A stretch of 64,000 bases of DNA from Candidatus Delongbacteria bacterium (GCA_020634015.1 JACKCN010000003.1:310001-374000), one strand, 5' to 3'. Counted from the stretch's first letter, positions 28,852 to 38,160 are shown. The notes: generated by a model not told the origin, from the sequence alone. Program-made: numbers and translations.

Positions 28852-30342
28852 TCAGCCGCTGTTGCGTTCGTAGATGTCCCCCAATTGCTTGAGCCAGACT
28901 TCATCCTTGCGGTTGCGATAACGTTTGCCCAGCCTCCAACGCCAGTTTCCGCCAAGGGTTCCGGGGATGTTCATCCGGGCTTCGGTGCCCAATCCAAGCC
29001 AGTCCTGCATGGGAATGACCACCCAGTTGGCCGAGCTGGCCCAGAGCGCACGCAGGCTGGCTCGCGGCACCTGGTCGAGAGACTTCACGTCCAGCATGTC
29101 GAAGACACGCTCGTGGAGAGTGGGTTCCTGCTTCTCAAGGAAGCCCAGCAGGGTGTCATTGTCGTGGGATCCGGTGAGTGCCACACACTCCTTCTCGTAG
29201 TTGTGGGGCAGAAAGGCCGCGTTGCCTTCCAGGAAGCCGAACTGGAAGATCTTCATGCCCGGGAAGTTGAAGCGGTTCTTGAGAGCGCTCACTTCCGGGG
29301 TGATCACGCCCAGATCCTCGGCAACCACCGAGAGGGCGGGAAACGCGCCGGTCAGCACGGTGAACAGCGTATCACCGGGAGATTTGACCCAGACTCCGAA
29401 TTCGGCGGTCTCGGCATCTCCCGGAATCTCGTAGGCCGACTCGAATCCTCGGAAATGGTCGATGCGAACGGTGTGCACCTGACTCATCAGCCTGTGCACG
29501 CGTGAGCGCCACCACCAGAAGTTGTCGGACTGCATCGTGTGCCAGTCGTAGTGCGGATTGCCCCAGAGCTGGCCGGTGGGCGCGAAGTAATCCGGCGGCA
29601 CACCGGTCTTCACTTCAAGGCTGCCATCCTGATTCAGCCGGAAGTAGTGAGGCCAGCACCAGACATCGGCGCTGTCGTAGGCCACGAAGATCGGCAGGTC
29701 GCCGATGATCCTGATGCCACGTTCCTCAGCCGCCATGCGGACATGGTCCCACTGGCGCTGAAACAGGAACTGGAGGAATTTGTGGTACAGGATCTCTTCC
29801 TGCCGCTCCTCGTTCAGGCGAGCCATCGCCTCAGGCTCGCGCACGCGCCACTGCGGTTCCCATTCCCACCAGGGACGCAGTTGATGTGCGTGCTTCAGTG
29901 TCATGAAGAGGGCGAAGTCGTGCAGCCACCAGCCTTCCAGGGAATAGAAGGCCACGAACTGAGCGGCCAGGTCCGTGTCGCCCTGTGCCCTGAAGGCCGC
30001 ATAGGCCTTGCGGAACAGTTCTTCAAGCCAGGGGCCCACCTTGCCGTACTCCACGGGCCCGCGCCGTGCCCAGGCGGGGGCCTTCACGGCATCCGCATCG
30101 AGCAGTCCCAGCTCCACCAGATCCTGAGGATCGATCAGCAGGGGATTGCCGGCGAAGGCGGAGAAACACTGGTAGGGCGAGTCGCCGTAACCCGTGGGGC
30201 CCAGGGGCAGGATATGCCAGAGACTTTGCCCCGATTCCTGGAGAAAGTCCAGGAAATCGATGCAATCCTTGCCAAGATTGCCAATGCCCGTGGCCGAGGG
30301 CAGTGAGGTTGGATGCAGGAGTATTCCCGAGCGTCGCAGCAT
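28852..30342 (-). CDS. malQ: 4-alpha-glucanotransferase (GH77 amylomaltase)
   Basis: A 496-residue glycogen/maltodextrin disproportionating enzyme. Catalytic residues by family comparison are the nucleophile D295 (VRIDHFRGFES), acid/base E342 (VAEDLG) and D394 (GSHDNDT). It begins RRSGILLHPTSLPS, the classic GH77 start, so the ATG is secure. It is short like bacterial amylomaltases and has no carbohydrate-binding extension. No other glycogen genes are nearby. Confidence 0.95.
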   Translation of the reverse strand: MLRRSGILLHPTSLPSATGIGNLGKDCIDFLDFLQESGQSLWHILPLGPTGYGDSPYQCFSAFAGNPLLIDPQDLVELGLLDADAVKAPAWARRGPVEYGKVGPWLEELFRKAYAAFRAQGDTDLAAQFVAFYSLEGWWLHDFALFMTLKHAHQLRPWWEWEPQWRVREPEAMARLNEERQEEILYHKFLQFLFQRQWDHVRMAAEERGIRIIGDLPIFVAYDSADVWCWPHYFRLNQDGSLEVKTGVPPDYFAPTGQLWGNPHYDWHTMQSDNFWWWRSRVHRLMSQVHTVRIDHFRGFESAYEIPGDAETAEFGVWVKSPGDTLFTVLTGAFPALSVVAEDLGVITPEVSALKNRFNFPGMKIFQFGFLEGNAAFLPHNYEKECVALTGSHDNDTLLGFLEKQEPTLHERVFDMLDVKSLDQVPRASLRALWASSANWVVIPMQDWLGLGTEARMNIPGTLGGNWRWRLGKRYRNRKDEVWLKQLGDIYERNSG

Positions 30343-30604
30343 GTATGGATTCCTTCTGTATGAATGAGGGGCGGAGTCGGCTCCGCGTCCGTGTGTGCGA
30401 GGTCGAAAATAGCAGAGCAGGGGCGGGAAAGAAGGGGGCAGGCAAACCGGTCAGGAGCGGAACGGCCCGCAGAGAACTGAAAGGACAAAATTTGCTCCCA
30501 AAGGACATCCGTTGTCCCCCAATCCTGTCCGCCAACCCGAATGACGGCCGGAAATCCGGTCAGTCGCACGACGCAAGTCCTTTATTATCAGTTATAAAAT
30601 TGTT

Positions 30605-30819
30605 TGGGGCGAATTGGCCCGGGCTTTGCATTTTGCTCCTCTTGAAAATCGAATTGCTTTCGCTTTTTCTCCTTCAATTGGTTGGGCTGGCGGAGACTGG
30701 GAGCCAATACCCTCCTTCAAGGCTTCCGTGGGTTTTCGCCTACTTCATGCCCGGGTTCCAAGCCCGTGCGTGAATGTTCCGGACTTGGCTCTGGCTCCCC
30801 CCGCCAGAGCCTTTTTTTT
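30605..30819 (+). ncRNA. Candidate structured small RNA
   Basis: An AT-rich stretch with a possible -10 (TATAAA, 30593-30598) leads to a strong terminator with no gene in between. Possible long-range pairing (cgggctt at 30620-30626 with aagcccg at 30760-30766) and local hairpins (gggct...agcc; aggc...gcct) suggest structure. I do not recognise it as tmRNA, RNase P RNA or SRP RNA; a 6S-like RNA is not excluded. The 5' end is a guess. Confidence 0.4.
30787..30819 (+). terminator. Perfect intrinsic terminator without an upstream gene
   Basis: A 9-bp perfect stem (ggctctggc/gccagagcc, loop tcccccc) is followed by eight T. The nearest plus-strand gene upstream is clpX, 2.7 kb away, so it must end a non-coding transcript or act against readthrough. 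Confidence 0.9.
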
Positions 30820-30927
30820 GGCAGAAACCTCCTCCGCTGCGGCATGATTTTCCCGGAAAATGCTTCCTGCTGGCGAAAAGCGGCAGCCAAGTCCTTGATT
30901 TACAAGCGAACTTCAGAAGTGCAGAGC

Positions 30928-30944
30928 TTGGCACAGGGATTGCC
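30928..30944 (+). promoter_or_regulatory. Sigma-54-like (-24/-12) promoter candidate
   Basis: TTGGCACAGGGATTGCC has GG and GC exactly 10 bases apart and matches the TTGGCAC-N5-TTGC pattern. Transcription would start near 30955, giving a leader of about 43 bases before the secreted-protein gene. Confidence 0.45.
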
Positions 30945-30997
30945 AATTAGGCTGAAGCCCGGACTCTCCTCCGGGACCAGACTGACAGGACACCCGG

Positions 30998-33900
30998 ATG
31001 CCGTTCTTGCGAAACATCTTGCTGCTGCTGTTGCTGACCCTGAGTGCGGGCGCCCAGTCCCCGCAGACCCGGGTCTGGTTGACCGTGTCCGAGAACGATA
31101 CCCTGAATGCCCAGATCGGCATGGAGTATCAGGTGGACGTGCACATCGACACCCGGGGTGAGTACATCTCCGGGCTTCAGCTGTTCTGGAGCTTTCCCGA
31201 GCACATCATGGAACCCGTGCGCTGGGAAACCACCACGGGCAACCTGGGCTGGATCCAGAGCAACGCGATCTTCCCCTACTCGGTCCTGTTCTCGGGCCAT
31301 CACAGCGACCGACCCCTGAACGAGCACATGAGCGGCGAACGCCTGGACTGGATCGTGCAGACCGGCACATCCCAGAATGGTGAGCGACCGGCCTTTCAGG
31401 CGGTGGGCATTCTCTGCAGTTTCCATATCCGCATCACGGGAGCCATCGAGGGTCATCAGCTGGGCTTCGATCACAACAATTTCTACTTCCGCAACAGCCT
31501 CTACTGGCGTGACAGCGAAGACCGCGAGTATAACTTCAACCAGGAGCGCCCGCTGGTGCTGAATGTGGTGGGAGTCTCGCTGGAACCCCTGCCCGATGTC
31601 TACCTCACCTCGGCGCACCCTGTGGACAGCCTGAATCTCTTTGACCATCTGGAACAGAGTTCCAGTGTGGATCCGGCGCTGATCCGTTTCAACCTGTCGC
31701 CCCTGACCAATTCAGTCTGCAATCTGGACACGGTGCGCACCGCGGATGCCTTCTGGCTGATCGCCAGCGACAATGGCGGACCCGGCGAGGTGCATTCCCA
31801 GCCCGTGACCGCCATGTTCGCGGCCACCACGTCCACACAGACCTACCGGGTCTTCAAGGGCGAACCGCCGCAGATCGCCGACACCCTGCGCAACCCGGAT
31901 GCTCTCGTGCGCTTCTTCGAGGACGAGACCTTCCTCCTGCCCTTCAATGAGTACGTCGTGGACCCCAACAACGACGTCAGTACCCTGAGCTGGACCGTGA
32001 CCGAGATCGATCCCGCGCTCAGCCTGGTGATCAACCCGGCCACCCATGTGGGCATTTTCAGTGCGCTGCCGAACTGGGCCGGCACGGGTCAGGTGACGGT
32101 CCGCGTGGAGGACAGCATCGGCATGGCCGACGTGGCCGTGATTCCGGTCGTGGTGCTGCCGGTGAACGATGCACCCGAGCTCGACTTCGGGACGGCACGC
32201 ATTCCGGTGAACCCCGACCGACAAACGATTCTGGACCTTCAGGAGGTCACCTCCGATGTGGACAACACCTGGAACGAACTGTTCTGGAGCAGCCCCTCGG
32301 ACACCAGTCTGGTGGCCCTGCGCATTGACTCACAGGCCCGCACTCTGACCATCGTGGTACAGGACGACACGCCGCTGTTCACTCCGGTGGATTTTCTGGT
32401 GCGCGTCGACGATCTGGATGGCGGCTTCGACACCGACACGTTGAGGGTGCTGGTCAACTCGCATCCCCCGATCTGGCAAGCGGTGGACGATGTGGTCTTT
32501 CTCAGCAGCCAGACCGCCTCGCGCAACCTGAACGACTACCTGAGTGACGAAGACAACAACGACGACGAGTTGCTGGTGGAAGCCCGCGGACAGCAGCGGA
32601 TTCAGGTCAGCATCACCAGCCAGACCCACATCGCCACGTTCCGCAGCCTGAGTCCGTCCTGGCGCGGCGTGGAACGCGTGATCCTGACGGCCACCGACCC
32701 GGATCTCAACACGGACGAGGACACCCTGCTGGCTGTCTCGCTGCTGGGCAACAGCCCGACGGTGGGCGATTTCCAGCCACTGTTGCTCTGGGCGGGACAG
32801 CAATTCGGGCCGATTCCGCTGGATCAGCATGTCTGGGATCTGGACACGCCCGTGAACCAGATGCAATGGACCCTGGACCACAACCAGGTCTTCGGGGTCT
32901 CGCTGAATACCGAGGCGCGTACGGCAACGGTGAATGCGCCCGGCACCCGGGGACTGTTCGACTGGATCACATGGCGTGCCTCCGACCCCGAAGGCCACAG
33001 TGGATCCCAGACCAGCATGGCCGTGGTGGTTGACAGCACGGGGTTGCCCACGATCCTGCCCTTCCGCGAACTGCTGCTGAGCACCTTCGCCAGCGATTCC
33101 AGCATTCTGCTGGATGAGCACATCCATGATGTGGTCGAGGACGCGGCCAGCATGCTCTGGACGTTGCAGCCCAATCCGCGTCTGACGGCGGAACTGCTCG
33201 AAGGTCGCCGCTTGCGGATCACAAGTGGCAGCGAAACCGGGCGAGACACTCTCTGGCTGGCGGTGGCCGACCCTCTGGGCAACAGTGCCAGTGGTTTCGT
33301 GCCGCTGCGGGTCATCGAGGGCACACCGCCGGTGGTGAGTGAGTTCCCGCCGCGCTACATCATTGCCGGGCAGGTGGACACCCTCGAGCAGGTCAGTTCC
33401 TATGTCTACGATCAGGATGAAGGCGATGTGATCAGCTGGAGCTTCGTGCCGCCAGCGGATTCTCCCCTGTCGATGATCTGGGAAGAACAGCTTGACCGGG
33501 TGCTGATCCAGACGGATCCCGATCACCTGGGGATCGATCTGTTCACGCTGCTTGCGCAAGATCTCTCACAGAACGTCGATTCGGCCCAGCTCGAGATCCA
33601 CTCGCTGGAGAATGTGGCACCCGGCATCACCCTGGGTGTGCTGGCCAATGGAGCCAATCCCGCCGTGCTGGATCTGGTGGCCCTGAGTGACGAGCGCCTG
33701 GGAGCGCCGCCGCAGGGCAGTGTGGAGGAGACCGTGGTGCCCTTCGTGGGCCTGGGCAATCCCTCCGGATCTTCCTGGGTCTTCCGGGCGGACCTGGCGC
33801 TTCCCGAGGGGCAGGTCACGGTGCACGTGCGCTCACAGGACATCGTGGGAAACATCGCCCTGGACTCGCTTGTGCTCGCGTCCGGAACACTCGGCCAGGC

Positions 33901-34468
33901 CGCGATTGGATTTCCCTCGCCGGACGGTCGGCTCTGGATCCGTTCCGACAGTGAGTCCCGCTGGGCGCTGCGCAGCCTGGACCCCAAACACGCCGACTCG
34001 TGGCAGGTGATTTCCTTCCGCAGCGGCGAGCGTGCCGAATTGGAGGTTTCGGCGCTGGCAGGACAGCGACTCGAGAAGCGCAGCGGAAATGGCTGGCAGG
34101 CACTTCCATCGCAGATCATTCCCGGTGGGCTGCGAGTCATGGGCATCACGGCCGGCGAGTATCGACTGGCCGACGGTGTCGCGTTGCCGGCGAGTTTCCG
34201 CCTGAATCCTCCCGTGCCCAATCCGTTCAATCCTTCGACGCGGCTCGAGCTGGAACTGCCCAGCGATGGGCGCGTGCAGCTTGTCGTGTACGACATGCTG
34301 GGGCGCCGGGTGTGCGTGCTGCTGGATCAGGAACTTCCCGCCGGCGTGCATTCCCTGCGCTGGGATGGCACCAATGCCGAGGGCCGACCAGTGGCCAGCG
34401 GCCCCTATGTGGCACGCCTGTCCGGTCCGCAGGGGGCGGCACACCAGAAAATGCTGTTGCTGAGGTGA
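30998..34468 (+). CDS. Large secreted protein with cadherin/Ig-like repeats and FlgD-like C-terminal domain
   Basis: An 1156-residue secreted protein. It has a signal peptide (about 1-19, ILLLLLLTLSAGAQ) and an N-terminal beta domain (about 25-190) that looks cohesin-like. Repeated Ig/cadherin-like modules follow (for example TGQVTVRVEDSIGMADVAV then LPVNDAPEL). The C-terminal ~85 residues (PVPNPFNPSTRLELELPSDG, VYDMLGRRV, DGRPVASGPY-like) are the FlgD/type IX sorting-type domain. It is probably surface-anchored or released. The ligand is unknown. The next gene, a lipoprotein, starts two bases after its stop. A sigma-54-like promoter sits just upstream. Confidence 0.8.
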   Translation: MPFLRNILLLLLLTLSAGAQSPQTRVWLTVSENDTLNAQIGMEYQVDVHIDTRGEYISGLQLFWSFPEHIMEPVRWETTTGNLGWIQSNAIFPYSVLFSGHHSDRPLNEHMSGERLDWIVQTGTSQNGERPAFQAVGILCSFHIRITGAIEGHQLGFDHNNFYFRNSLYWRDSEDREYNFNQERPLVLNVVGVSLEPLPDVYLTSAHPVDSLNLFDHLEQSSSVDPALIRFNLSPLTNSVCNLDTVRTADAFWLIASDNGGPGEVHSQPVTAMFAATTSTQTYRVFKGEPPQIADTLRNPDALVRFFEDETFLLPFNEYVVDPNNDVSTLSWTVTEIDPALSLVINPATHVGIFSALPNWAGTGQVTVRVEDSIGMADVAVIPVVVLPVNDAPELDFGTARIPVNPDRQTILDLQEVTSDVDNTWNELFWSSPSDTSLVALRIDSQARTLTIVVQDDTPLFTPVDFLVRVDDLDGGFDTDTLRVLVNSHPPIWQAVDDVVFLSSQTASRNLNDYLSDEDNNDDELLVEARGQQRIQVSITSQTHIATFRSLSPSWRGVERVILTATDPDLNTDEDTLLAVSLLGNSPTVGDFQPLLLWAGQQFGPIPLDQHVWDLDTPVNQMQWTLDHNQVFGVSLNTEARTATVNAPGTRGLFDWITWRASDPEGHSGSQTSMAVVVDSTGLPTILPFRELLLSTFASDSSILLDEHIHDVVEDAASMLWTLQPNPRLTAELLEGRRLRITSGSETGRDTLWLAVADPLGNSASGFVPLRVIEGTPPVVSEFPPRYIIAGQVDTLEQVSSYVYDQDEGDVISWSFVPPADSPLSMIWEEQLDRVLIQTDPDHLGIDLFTLLAQDLSQNVDSAQLEIHSLENVAPGITLGVLANGANPAVLDLVALSDERLGAPPQGSVEETVVPFVGLGNPSGSSWVFRADLALPEGQVTVHVRSQDIVGNIALDSLVLASGTLGQAAIGFPSPDGRLWIRSDSESRWALRSLDPKHADSWQVISFRSGERAELEVSALAGQRLEKRSGNGWQALPSQIIPGGLRVMGITAGEYRLADGVALPASFRLNPPVPNPFNPSTRLELELPSDGRVQLVVYDMLGRRVCVLLDQELPAGVHSLRWDGTNAEGRPVASGPYVARLSGPQGAAHQKMLLLR

Positions 34469-34470
34469 GC

Positions 34471-35079
34471 ATGAAAAGACTGTTGGCGCTGGCCCTGATC
34501 GGACTGAGTGGGTGCGGTATCACGGGCACGAGTGATGACACCGGTGAAGGAGCGCTGTCCTCGGCCTGGAACCGCTACGCCCAACAGGACTATGACGGCG
34601 CTCTGGCCGCATTCAGCGCGCTGCTCGACACGGGGGGACTCTATCCTGAAGCCAGTGAAGGCCAGGGCTGGTGCCAATTGATGCTGGGGCAGGCGACACC
34701 CGCGGCTCTGGCCTTTCGCCAGGCGCTGCTGGCCGACGACGAGCGCAACAGTGCCCGGGTGGGCGAGGCCTTCGCCCGGCGCGACAGCTCGCCGCCGGAC
34801 TACCCGCGTGTGATCCAGCGTGCGCGCGAAGCCCTGCGGCGCGACCCCGACTTCCGGTTCTCCCACGATACCCACATCGACTGGCGTGATCTGCACCTGC
34901 TGATGGCGCAGACATTCTTCTACCAGCAGGCTCTGGATTCCTGTCTGGTGCATTGCCGCGCCGTGGACTCGGGGCTGACACTCAGTCGCACGGATACATT
35001 AAGCTGGGGTGCGTCGCCAACATTCGAGCTGGCGCTGTTTTCGACCCTGCTCGAGTTGGGCTCGGCCACCGCTCCCTGA
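34471..35079 (+). CDS. Lipoprotein with TPR-like repeats
   Basis: A 202-residue lipoprotein. The signal peptide ends in lipobox LSGC (about residues 11-14), so it would be lipidated and sent to the membrane. The rest is helical, with a TPR-like pattern: NRYAQQDYDGALAAFSALLD, YPEASEGQGWCQLMLGQATP. The ATG is two bases after the stop of the large secreted protein, suggesting they work together, perhaps as an anchor or assembly factor (inference). No family name is certain. Confidence 0.7.
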   Translation: MKRLLALALIGLSGCGITGTSDDTGEGALSSAWNRYAQQDYDGALAAFSALLDTGGLYPEASEGQGWCQLMLGQATPAALAFRQALLADDERNSARVGEAFARRDSSPPDYPRVIQRAREALRRDPDFRFSHDTHIDWRDLHLLMAQTFFYQQALDSCLVHCRAVDSGLTLSRTDTLSWGASPTFELALFSTLLELGSATAP

Positions 35080-35124
35080 TTGCCCGGCGCTGCGCACGGG
35101 CCGGACGCCATTCTTCGAGGTCCC

Positions 35125-35838
35125 GTGTCTTCCAGCATCGACCGTCTGTACCAGCTGTTCCTGAACGATCTGCCGCGCGCCCCGGGGGCCCTGGCACTCA
35201 ACGCCGTGCTGGGCTGGACCTTGCTGCTGCCGTTGCTGAGGCCGGACATACCGCCTTCGGGTGCGCTCCTGCCGGGGCTGGTGATCCTCTGGCAGCGCCT
35301 GCGTCACGAGGACGCACTGCGCCCGCCCCTGCTGGCACTGGCTCTGGCACTGCTGCCCCTGCTGTCGCTGCTGGGCCGTGATCTGCTGCCCGGCCTGCCC
35401 GATTCGCTGTTGACCCTTCCCTGCGCCATGGCCCTGCTGCCAACCGTGCTGCGGACCCTGCCGACCCTGTCGGCGGGAGCGCCCAGGCCGCCGATGGGAA
35501 TGGTCCTGCTGCCGCTGCTGGCTCCGCTGATTCTGGGCTGTGGGCTGTTGCTGATGCCCGGCCAAGAGCGCCCCGAACTGTTGACGACCCTGCTGGAGAC
35601 CCTGCAGATCATAGCCGTGCTCAGTGCGGCATCGCTGGCGGTATTGACGCAGGGCACCGCGGCACGCCCGCTGCGCCTGCTGCTGCTGGCCAAGTGTTTC
35701 AGTACTCTGGCATTGCCCTGGTTGCTCCTGCACAACTGGCCGGATTCAGCCATGGTGTGGTTGCTGGCCATGGGCCTGCTGATCGAAGGGGAGTGGGAGT
35801 CGCGACTGATTCTGGAGCTGGCGCGCGAACAGGGCTGA
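35125..35838 (+). CDS. Multi-pass membrane protein of unknown function
   Basis: A 237-residue, very Leu-rich protein with about six to seven predicted membrane segments (for example LALNAVLGWTLLLPLL, PPLLALALALLPLLSLLG, LRLLLLAKCFSTLALPWLLL). I chose GTG at 35125, which has GAGG 5 bases upstream; a TTG at 35080 directly after the previous stop is also possible. No family is recognised. It may belong to the same transcript as the preceding lipoprotein. Confidence 0.6.
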   Translation: MSSSIDRLYQLFLNDLPRAPGALALNAVLGWTLLLPLLRPDIPPSGALLPGLVILWQRLRHEDALRPPLLALALALLPLLSLLGRDLLPGLPDSLLTLPCAMALLPTVLRTLPTLSAGAPRPPMGMVLLPLLAPLILGCGLLLMPGQERPELLTTLLETLQIIAVLSAASLAVLTQGTAARPLRLLLLAKCFSTLALPWLLLHNWPDSAMVWLLAMGLLIEGEWESRLILELAREQG

Positions 35839-36153
35839 AGCGATCCGTGAGAAGATCCGGGAAGCAGGAAGGTCCGATTGTTCCCGGTTGCAGATTCCCG
35901 CCCATTTCTTTTTAGATTGGCCCTGCTCCCGCGGGCGTCTCTCCCTCTTGCCCGGTGGAACATGTCGCCTGCAAGTGGAACGGTTGTTGCTGGGTTTCCG
36001 CACTTGCACCCCCTCCCGCCCCGAACCCGCTTGGTTCCGGGGATCCGGACGAGGTTCCCAGTCGAATTCAGACAGAAATTCTAACAGTGTGTCATCAGCC
36101 CTGTACAACGGCGACCGTTGCTGTGGCGGGTGGATTTTGCAGAGGAGACAGGA
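35839..36153. other. Intergenic region upstream of the outer-membrane barrel gene
   Basis: These 315 bases hold no credible gene. A sigma-54-like element lies at 35976-35991 and a strong ribosome-binding site (GAGGAGACAGGA) just before the next ATG. Confidence 0.6.
35976..35991 (+). promoter_or_regulatory. Second sigma-54-like promoter candidate
   Basis: TGGAACG-GTTG-TTGCT has the GG-N10-GC spacing with one mismatch to TGGCACG-N4-TTGCT. It is about 160 bases upstream of the barrel gene start. Confidence 0.35.
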
Positions 36154-36927
36154 ATGCGCAATCTGATGCTCGGATTCGTTCTTGGTGGCTGTATGATTGC
36201 CGGCACTGCGCTGGCCACCGGAAACGACATCTTCGAGGTGAGCCTGGGTGGGCGTTACATGCTCGATTCCGGCTACTATTCGGACACCTTCGAGTTCAAC
36301 CCCACCACCTCCGTGTTCCCGCTGATGGGTGCCAACCAGGTGGGATTCGGTGCCGGCGTGGCCATGGGACACTGGTTCCAGTCCAAGCGCGGCGGTTATG
36401 GCGTGCTGGTGAAGTACAACTTCAACACCGCCCCCGAAGGCGACGGCACCTTCTACACCGATGCCACCGGCAACTACCTTGACGTCAGCGCTCCCAGCGC
36501 CGGCAACCTGATCAACGATGTGGTGGGCACGCTTCAGCAGCACGACCTGATGCTGATCTTCCGCCTCAGCAGCGACCTGTTCCCCTACGACTGGATGCGC
36601 AATCCCAATCTCTTCGTGGATCTGGGCGCGGGCGTCACCACCCTGAGCTACGACTACACCCTGACCCAGTCGGTCTCCGGATCGCCTGCCACCCCCACGG
36701 TCGCCACCACCCGCACGATCACGCGCAGTGGCATGGCCTGGAGTGCCGGTCTGGGTTACAACTTCAAGCTGTATGACGATGTCAACCTGGCCGTTCGTGG
36801 CGACATGAGCTTCGGCCGCATCCAGGACATCCAGAACGTGCAGGGCGACGTGGTGCGCACCAGCCCCAACACGAACAACTTCCAGTTGAGCCTGGTCCTC
36901 ACCAAGTACTTCAACTCGCTGTTCTAG
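36154..36927 (+). CDS. Outer-membrane beta-barrel protein
   Basis: A 257-residue protein with a signal peptide (about 1-22, GTALATG) followed by alternating beta-strand sequence typical of small barrels (YGVLVKYNFN, NLFVDLGAGVTTLSYDYTL, NNFQLSLVLTKYFNSLF). It ends in phenylalanine, the outer-membrane insertion signal. It resembles OmpA/OmpW-like eight-stranded barrels but no specific family is recognised. The start is secured by GAGGAGACAGGA. A terminator overlaps the beginning of the next gene. Confidence 0.75.
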   Translation: MRNLMLGFVLGGCMIAGTALATGNDIFEVSLGGRYMLDSGYYSDTFEFNPTTSVFPLMGANQVGFGAGVAMGHWFQSKRGGYGVLVKYNFNTAPEGDGTFYTDATGNYLDVSAPSAGNLINDVVGTLQQHDLMLIFRLSSDLFPYDWMRNPNLFVDLGAGVTTLSYDYTLTQSVSGSPATPTVATTRTITRSGMAWSAGLGYNFKLYDDVNLAVRGDMSFGRIQDIQNVQGDVVRTSPNTNNFQLSLVLTKYFNSLF

Positions 36928-36935
36928 ACCCTGCC

Positions 36936-37499
36936 GTGAATTTTCTTGCCCGATTCCGCAGGCGTCCGACTGAGTGCGGGCGCCTGCTTTTTTTCATCGG
37001 CATCCTGCTGCTGGCTGCCTGCTCGGGCTCTCCCGGTCCGAATCGCCAATACTCTTCGCTGGGCTTCTCCCTTCCACTTCCCGACAGCTACCAGCCCACG
37101 GTCTTCATCGATCCCCAGAGTGACAGCACCGGGACCGTCGTGTTCCTCCAGGGCGAATCCCCCTCACTGGTCTCACTGTCGGTCTGGGTGCAGACGCGCG
37201 AGCTCCCGCTGGAGGAGTATGTCCAGCAGGTGACCTGGCCCCAGCAGGGGCGACGGGTCATCGACATGCAGGACCCCGTGCCATTCACGCCCATGAATGC
37301 CCCGGCGGGCCTGCATGGTCGCCTGCACTATGCCATCGACCTGCCCGAGAACGGCAGCCTGCTGTTCTGGGAGGATTCCTGGGTGGTGCCGCTGGGCGAG
37401 CGTTTCTTCAGCTTCTTCTGGACCGTGCCCGACAGTTCCTTCGCGCAGATGGATTCGGTGATTCTCCCGATCATGCAGGGGCTGCGATTCGGCGAGTGA
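36936..37499 (+). CDS. Lipoprotein of unknown function
   Basis: A 187-residue lipoprotein starting with GTG 9 bases after the barrel stop. The N-terminus has arginines (ARFRRRP), a hydrophobic core (LLFFIGILLL) and lipobox LAAC. The mature part includes YSSLGFSLPLPDSYQPTVF and LFWEDSWVVPLGERFFSFFW; no family is recognised. The oddity is that an intrinsic terminator (36958-36994) lies within codons 8-20, so expression depends on readthrough past the terminator or on starting further downstream. Confidence 0.6.
   Translation: MNFLARFRRRPTECGRLLFFIGILLLAACSGSPGPNRQYSSLGFSLPLPDSYQPTVFIDPQSDSTGTVVFLQGESPSLVSLSVWVQTRELPLEEYVQQVTWPQQGRRVIDMQDPVPFTPMNAPAGLHGRLHYAIDLPENGSLLFWEDSWVVPLGERFFSFFWTVPDSSFAQMDSVILPIMQGLRFGE
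36958..36994 (+). terminator. Intrinsic terminator overlapping the start of the lipoprotein gene
   Basis: gcaggcg (36958-36964) pairs with cgcctgc (36981-36987), followed by seven T. It ends the barrel transcript, yet lies inside the first codons of the next gene. Confidence 0.7.
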
Positions 37500-37675
37500 A
37501 ACTCTGCCGTCCTCACACCTGACCCGCATCGTCCACTTCCTTGCAGTTCCCACGGGACATCCGTGTCGAGCTACCACCCCCAGCCTGCCAGCACTATATT
37601 CGAAGCGTCTCCGGGTGGCGCATCCATTCGTCCCGGGGCACGCGGCAAGAGTGAGTCACTGGCGAAAGGACCGCG

Positions 37676-38158
37676 ATGAGTGAGCACGGCACTCCCGAAT
37701 CCGGCTTGCCGCCCTTTCCGGAAGGCTGCCGCGTGATGGGGCTGGACTATGGCACCGTGCGCATCGGAGTGGCGCTCAGCGATTCCGAGCTCTGCACGGC
37801 CAGCCCATTCGGGACTCTGGGAGCCGGGCGCGGTCTGCTGCCGCACCTGCGGGAGCTGATCGTCGGCCAGCGGGTGGCGCTGGTGGTGATGGGGCTGCCC
37901 GAGCGCAATGACGGAGCACCCGGCACGCTTGACACCCAGATCCGACACCTGGCCTCCGTCCTGACGCGGGAAGGATACCCGGTGGTGTTCCAGAACGAGG
38001 CGTTCAGCAGCGTGAGGGCACAGCAGCAGCTGGAACAGGCAGGACGTCCCGCGCGCGAGCGGCGCGGGCGGCATCAGGCAACGGACCGGGTGGCGGCCGC
38101 ACTGCTGCTGCAGGATTGGTTGGACGCACATCCAGAGCTGAGGAGCGGGAGGAGATGA
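37676..38158 (+). CDS. ruvX: Putative pre-16S rRNA nuclease / Holliday junction resolvase-like (YqgF)
   Basis: A 160-residue RNase H-fold nuclease of the YqgF/RuvX family. The expected acidic residues are D24 (GLDYGTVRIGVALSD), E108 (QNEAFSS) and D137 (ATDRVAAALLLQ). The family processes the 5' end of 16S rRNA. AAAGGA lies upstream of the ATG. It heads a long plus-strand run that includes lnt, bamD and nadD. Confidence 0.9.
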   Translation: MSEHGTPESGLPPFPEGCRVMGLDYGTVRIGVALSDSELCTASPFGTLGAGRGLLPHLRELIVGQRVALVVMGLPERNDGAPGTLDTQIRHLASVLTREGYPVVFQNEAFSSVRAQQQLEQAGRPARERRGRHQATDRVAAALLLQDWLDAHPELRSGRR

Positions 38159-38160
38159 GC

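Larger units (their letters stand above)
30343..30997. other. Divergent 655-base intergenic region
   Basis: No protein gene is convincing here, although open frames of up to 235 codons exist. It lies between malQ (leftward) and the large secreted-protein gene (rightward). It has an AT-rich core (about 30570-30720), which is unusual in this window. It holds a candidate small RNA ending in a perfect terminator (30605-30819) and a sigma-54-like promoter (30928-30944). Each is listed separately. Confidence 0.7.
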
